Positions 62,501-64,000 of a DNA stretch of 64,000 nucleotides are shown in pieces (the first letter of the stretch is position 1; each line of letters begins with the position of its first letter). This DNA comes from Qipengyuania sp. S6317L1 (lineage in GTDB: Bacteria; Pseudomonadota; Alphaproteobacteria; Sphingomonadales; Sphingomonadaceae), in contig NZ_JALKAJ010000005.1 of assembly GCF_023015615.1 (NCBI RefSeq), positions 1-64,000 of the forward strand, read 5' to 3'. The notes beneath the pieces are model-generated. The model was not told the origin of the DNA and made no database searches. It worked only from the letters and a program-made list of their open reading frames with translations. Both the position numbers and the translations under genes were made by a program.

Positions 62501-64000
62501 CGCGGTGGGGGCGGCAATGACTTCTTGAGCGGCACATCGGGCGGCGATGACCTTGATGGTGAAAGCGGTGATGACACGCTGATCGGCCTAGGCGGCGATG
62601 ACAGCTTGACCGACCTTTCGGGTGACAACCGGCTCGAAGGTGGTGATGGCAATGACACTTTGACCGCCGGCGCTGGCGATGACACGATCCTTGGCGGCGC
62701 CGGAGAGGATCTCATCACACCGGGTGACGGGGTCGATAATGTCGATGCAGGCGCGGGCGATGATCGTGTGTCTGTAACCGCCTTTGCGTCAGGCGAGATC
62801 CTCGATGGCGGCGCGGGCACAGACGTTTTGCAGATCGGCAGGTTTGACACCGCCCTCAACTTCGTTTTCGAAAGCCTGGCAACCAGCGGCACCACAATCG
62901 TCAATTTCGAAGAGTTCGACTTTGTCTTCAGCTTCCTTGGTGACACGCTGATCCTTGGAGAGAGCTTTGCGACCGCGATTGATGTCGACACGAGTTCCGG
63001 CAACGATGTCGTGACAGGTGGTTCCGGCGATGACACGATTGTTGGTGGCTCCGGCTCTGACATCTTGCGCGGCGGATCGGGTGATGACGAAATTCGCGGC
63101 GAGGATTTTGGCACAGGCACCGATTTCGATGAACTCTATGGCGAGGCAGGCAACGACCAATTGTTCGGCGCGGGGCGTCTTGACGGGGGCGAGGGCAATG
63201 ACTTCATCTCGGGTGAGGGCGAGCTTCTCGGCGGTGCCGGCAATGACTCGATCGTCAGTTTCGGCGTAGGCGATATCATTCGCGGTGGGGCTGGAGACGA
63301 TGATATTTTCGTGCGCGAAGGCGGCGCAACCATCTATCTCGAAGCGGGCCTGAATCGGGACCGCATCGAAGGTTTTTCCGCGGCGGATGGGGCGACCATC
63401 ATTGCAACGGCTGCCAATAGCCAACTGCAATGGGCTGCCCTTCGCGAAGGCACGAGCGACCAGTCCGAACAAATCGTGAGTATTGCAGGGACCATCTCAG
63501 ACGGCGGGTTTTCCGGTTTTGAGATCATAGGCACAGCTATTGGCGACACCATCAACCTGTCCGGCGGGTTTGGCGAACCGGCTGTTACAATCGCGGGGTC
63601 CGCTCCGATCTTCGGCCTTGGCGGCAATGACAGCATCACAGGCTCGCTTTCCGATGACACCATCTTCGGCGGTGCGGGCAATGACACCCTCTTCAGCAGC
63701 GAGGGCTCCGACATCCTCGACGGCGGTTCGGGCGATGACATTTACGTGATCGACAGCGGCACTCACACTCTTGTTGAGAGCGCGGGCGGCGGCAATGACC
63801 GGGTTACTTCAGCGGTGGACATTGTGCTTGCCGCCAATATCGAAACTCTCGAGCTGCGCGGCAATGCGCGTATTGGCGTTGGTAATGACCTCGCCAACCT
63901 GATCACGGGCAATGACGGCGATAACGAGCTGTCGGGCCTTGGAGGCAATGATTTCATTCAGGGCGCATTTGGCAATGACATCCTTCGCGGAGGCGATGGC
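59594..64000 (+). CDS. Large RTX-type calcium-binding repeat protein, 3' end beyond window
   Basis: At least 1469 codons in one open frame to the right edge. The protein is built of calcium-binding nonapeptides (pattern GGxGxDxUx) arranged in many blocks, separated by modules such as ITDFELGEGGD, ILDFETGDGGD and IITDFEAGDGGD, the latter two followed by an FQNTxVxDFTxFNFG ending. No signal peptide is seen, which fits type I secretion through a C-terminal signal (not in the window). The start is probably TTG 59594 (MSSQKSRLF), with AGGGG nine bases upstream; an upstream TTG at 59552 or GTG at 59630 are alternatives. It is divergent from the GST-like gene. Confidence 0.88.
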   Translation, partial: MSSQKSRLFASVVDAQPENTINGTDGDDIINGTSGDDTINGGDGVDEINGGDGNDIINGGADQDFLFGDFGDDELFGDGGDDIINGGFGDDLIEGGDGDDQLGSDEGNNIFRGGLGNDTISDGLFGNDQIFGGEGNDRMIVSVGDDFVDGGAGDDEIRLVHDLDGGNVVVNAGTGNDSVEVAGQIDGDFSTRSVDIDLGAGTDTLDIANLASGGFEVTLGPDADRVRFFDFGGSLVNRLSAGPVRITDFELGEGGDFLQIANLASAYKSSGGDTIEWVDIGADMALRFSNSSSGESFDVVILEGLQFVDLPDVNTDLGGAQEATNFIGTRGSDEFIGSEFNDTFTDGGGGNDTFVGRGGDDQFRIQRFAGGDNNVSVDGGAGNDSLFIDASVGGFFTIDMGEGDDFISMSRDPSFTTAITLGAGSDTIRQTSTATATILDFETGDGGDIFDLDISQSIVDSNGDPFGTGELALFQDGNSVVLQRVSQFTDGTITTLAVFQNTLVEDFTSFNFGGIIDPVAGGEGDTFEGTENADTYTGTAGQDTVNGNGGDDTLDGADGDDTIDGGAGADTITGGFGNDIIRGGDGDDVINEAFGTNMIFGGGGNDTINITGYFGSSFSLDPDQIFGGAGNDTVNFFRSSSDAIIVDLGDGDDRIVLNNQPRSNEITLGAGSDVVDMNALGQSTFLTSRPIIITDFEAGDGGDKLEWETWIRLQTDSVGDPDFNPFALRETVLTQVGNDVQLEFAFSNFGDGPRIVIFQNTQVGDFTTFNFGFDPDAPLAPGDDFVGTSEDDFYRGTNVDDTAAGLGGRDSLIGRAGDDTLDGGTGDDDLDGGIGDDILIGGDGADNIRGGSGADAISGGNGNDFIDAGIGDGALDIIDAGDGDDQINFSGSNDTYIGGAGIDELIFSSFGGSLSEAVDIDFSDYIATGVFLLGGQAISDIENVLYFGETSAFDDRVIWGEAYTFGQFIRGGGGNDFLSGTSGGDDLDGESGDDTLIGLGGDDSLTDLSGDNRLEGGDGNDTLTAGAGDDTILGGAGEDLITPGDGVDNVDAGAGDDRVSVTAFASGEILDGGAGTDVLQIGRFDTALNFVFESLATSGTTIVNFEEFDFVFSFLGDTLILGESFATAIDVDTSSGNDVVTGGSGDDTIVGGSGSDILRGGSGDDEIRGEDFGTGTDFDELYGEAGNDQLFGAGRLDGGEGNDFISGEGELLGGAGNDSIVSFGVGDIIRGGAGDDDIFVREGGATIYLEAGLNRDRIEGFSAADGATIIATAANSQLQWAALREGTSDQSEQIVSIAGTISDGGFSGFEIIGTAIGDTINLSGGFGEPAVTIAGSAPIFGLGGNDSITGSLSDDTIFGGAGNDTLFSSEGSDILDGGSGDDIYVIDSGTHTLVESAGGGNDRVTSAVDIVLAANIETLELRGNARIGVGNDLANLITGNDGDNELSGLGGNDFIQGAFGNDILRGGDG

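Noticed and set aside
59640..64000. Possible repetitive non-coding DNA or CRISPR
   Set aside because: Repeats are 27-bp degenerate units encoding calcium-binding nonapeptides in one open frame.

Overview
The window looks like chromosomal DNA of an alphaproteobacterium, most likely order Sphingomonadales (Erythrobacteraceae or Sphingomonadaceae). This is an inference from four TonB-dependent receptor loci, dense sets of short-chain dehydrogenases, Rieske oxygenases and NTF2-like proteins, a CYP101-type P450, and moderately GC-rich coding sequence. I see no tRNA, rRNA, insertion sequence, phage or CRISPR array.

Positions 1-40308 form a large catabolic island made of short, often divergent operons. 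It holds four Rieske oxygenase alpha subunits (13197, 15874, 23400, 28487), one Rieske ferredoxin (3160), six NTF2/SnoaL-like proteins, eight short-chain dehydrogenases, two zinc-independent MDR reductases, a P450 of the P450cam (CYP101) type, an acyl-CoA ligase, three acyl-CoA dehydrogenases, an OB-fold/thiolase-like pair, and the E1alpha, E1beta and E2 genes of a 2-oxoacid (acetoin-type) dehydrogenase; the 3' part of an E3 gene lies at the left edge. Two intact TonB-dependent receptors (7040, 18162) probably import the substrate. A plausible flow is uptake, hydroxylation by Rieske enzymes and P450, alcohol oxidation by SDRs, CoA activation, beta-oxidation-like cleavage, then oxidative decarboxylation. 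The substrate (terpenoid, steroid-like, alicyclic or aromatic) cannot be read from sequence. Two regulators are visible. A TetR protein (17315) is flanked by two similar palindromes lying in the promoter regions of a Rieske operon and a receptor/P450/Rieske operon. A LuxR-type regulator (31953) has a 20-bp lux-box-like dyad just upstream.

Positions 40617-42095 encode a PutP-like Na+/proline symporter. Positions 42222-55819 are a minus-strand signalling block: a TPR-GGDEF-EAL protein, an S8-protease autotransporter with ten perfect-length heptapeptide repeats, a response regulator, a hybrid histidine kinase with a CHASE8-like sensor, a YfiR protein, a TonB-dependent receptor interrupted by one in-frame amber codon, and a membrane GGDEF-EAL protein.

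Positions 56066-64000 hold another TonB-dependent receptor with a clear terminator, a long GST-like protein, and the first 1469 codons of a very large calcium-binding (RTX-type) repeat protein that runs off the right edge.

Functions are assigned from recognisable motifs only. Substrates, regulator-operator pairings and operon limits are inferences.
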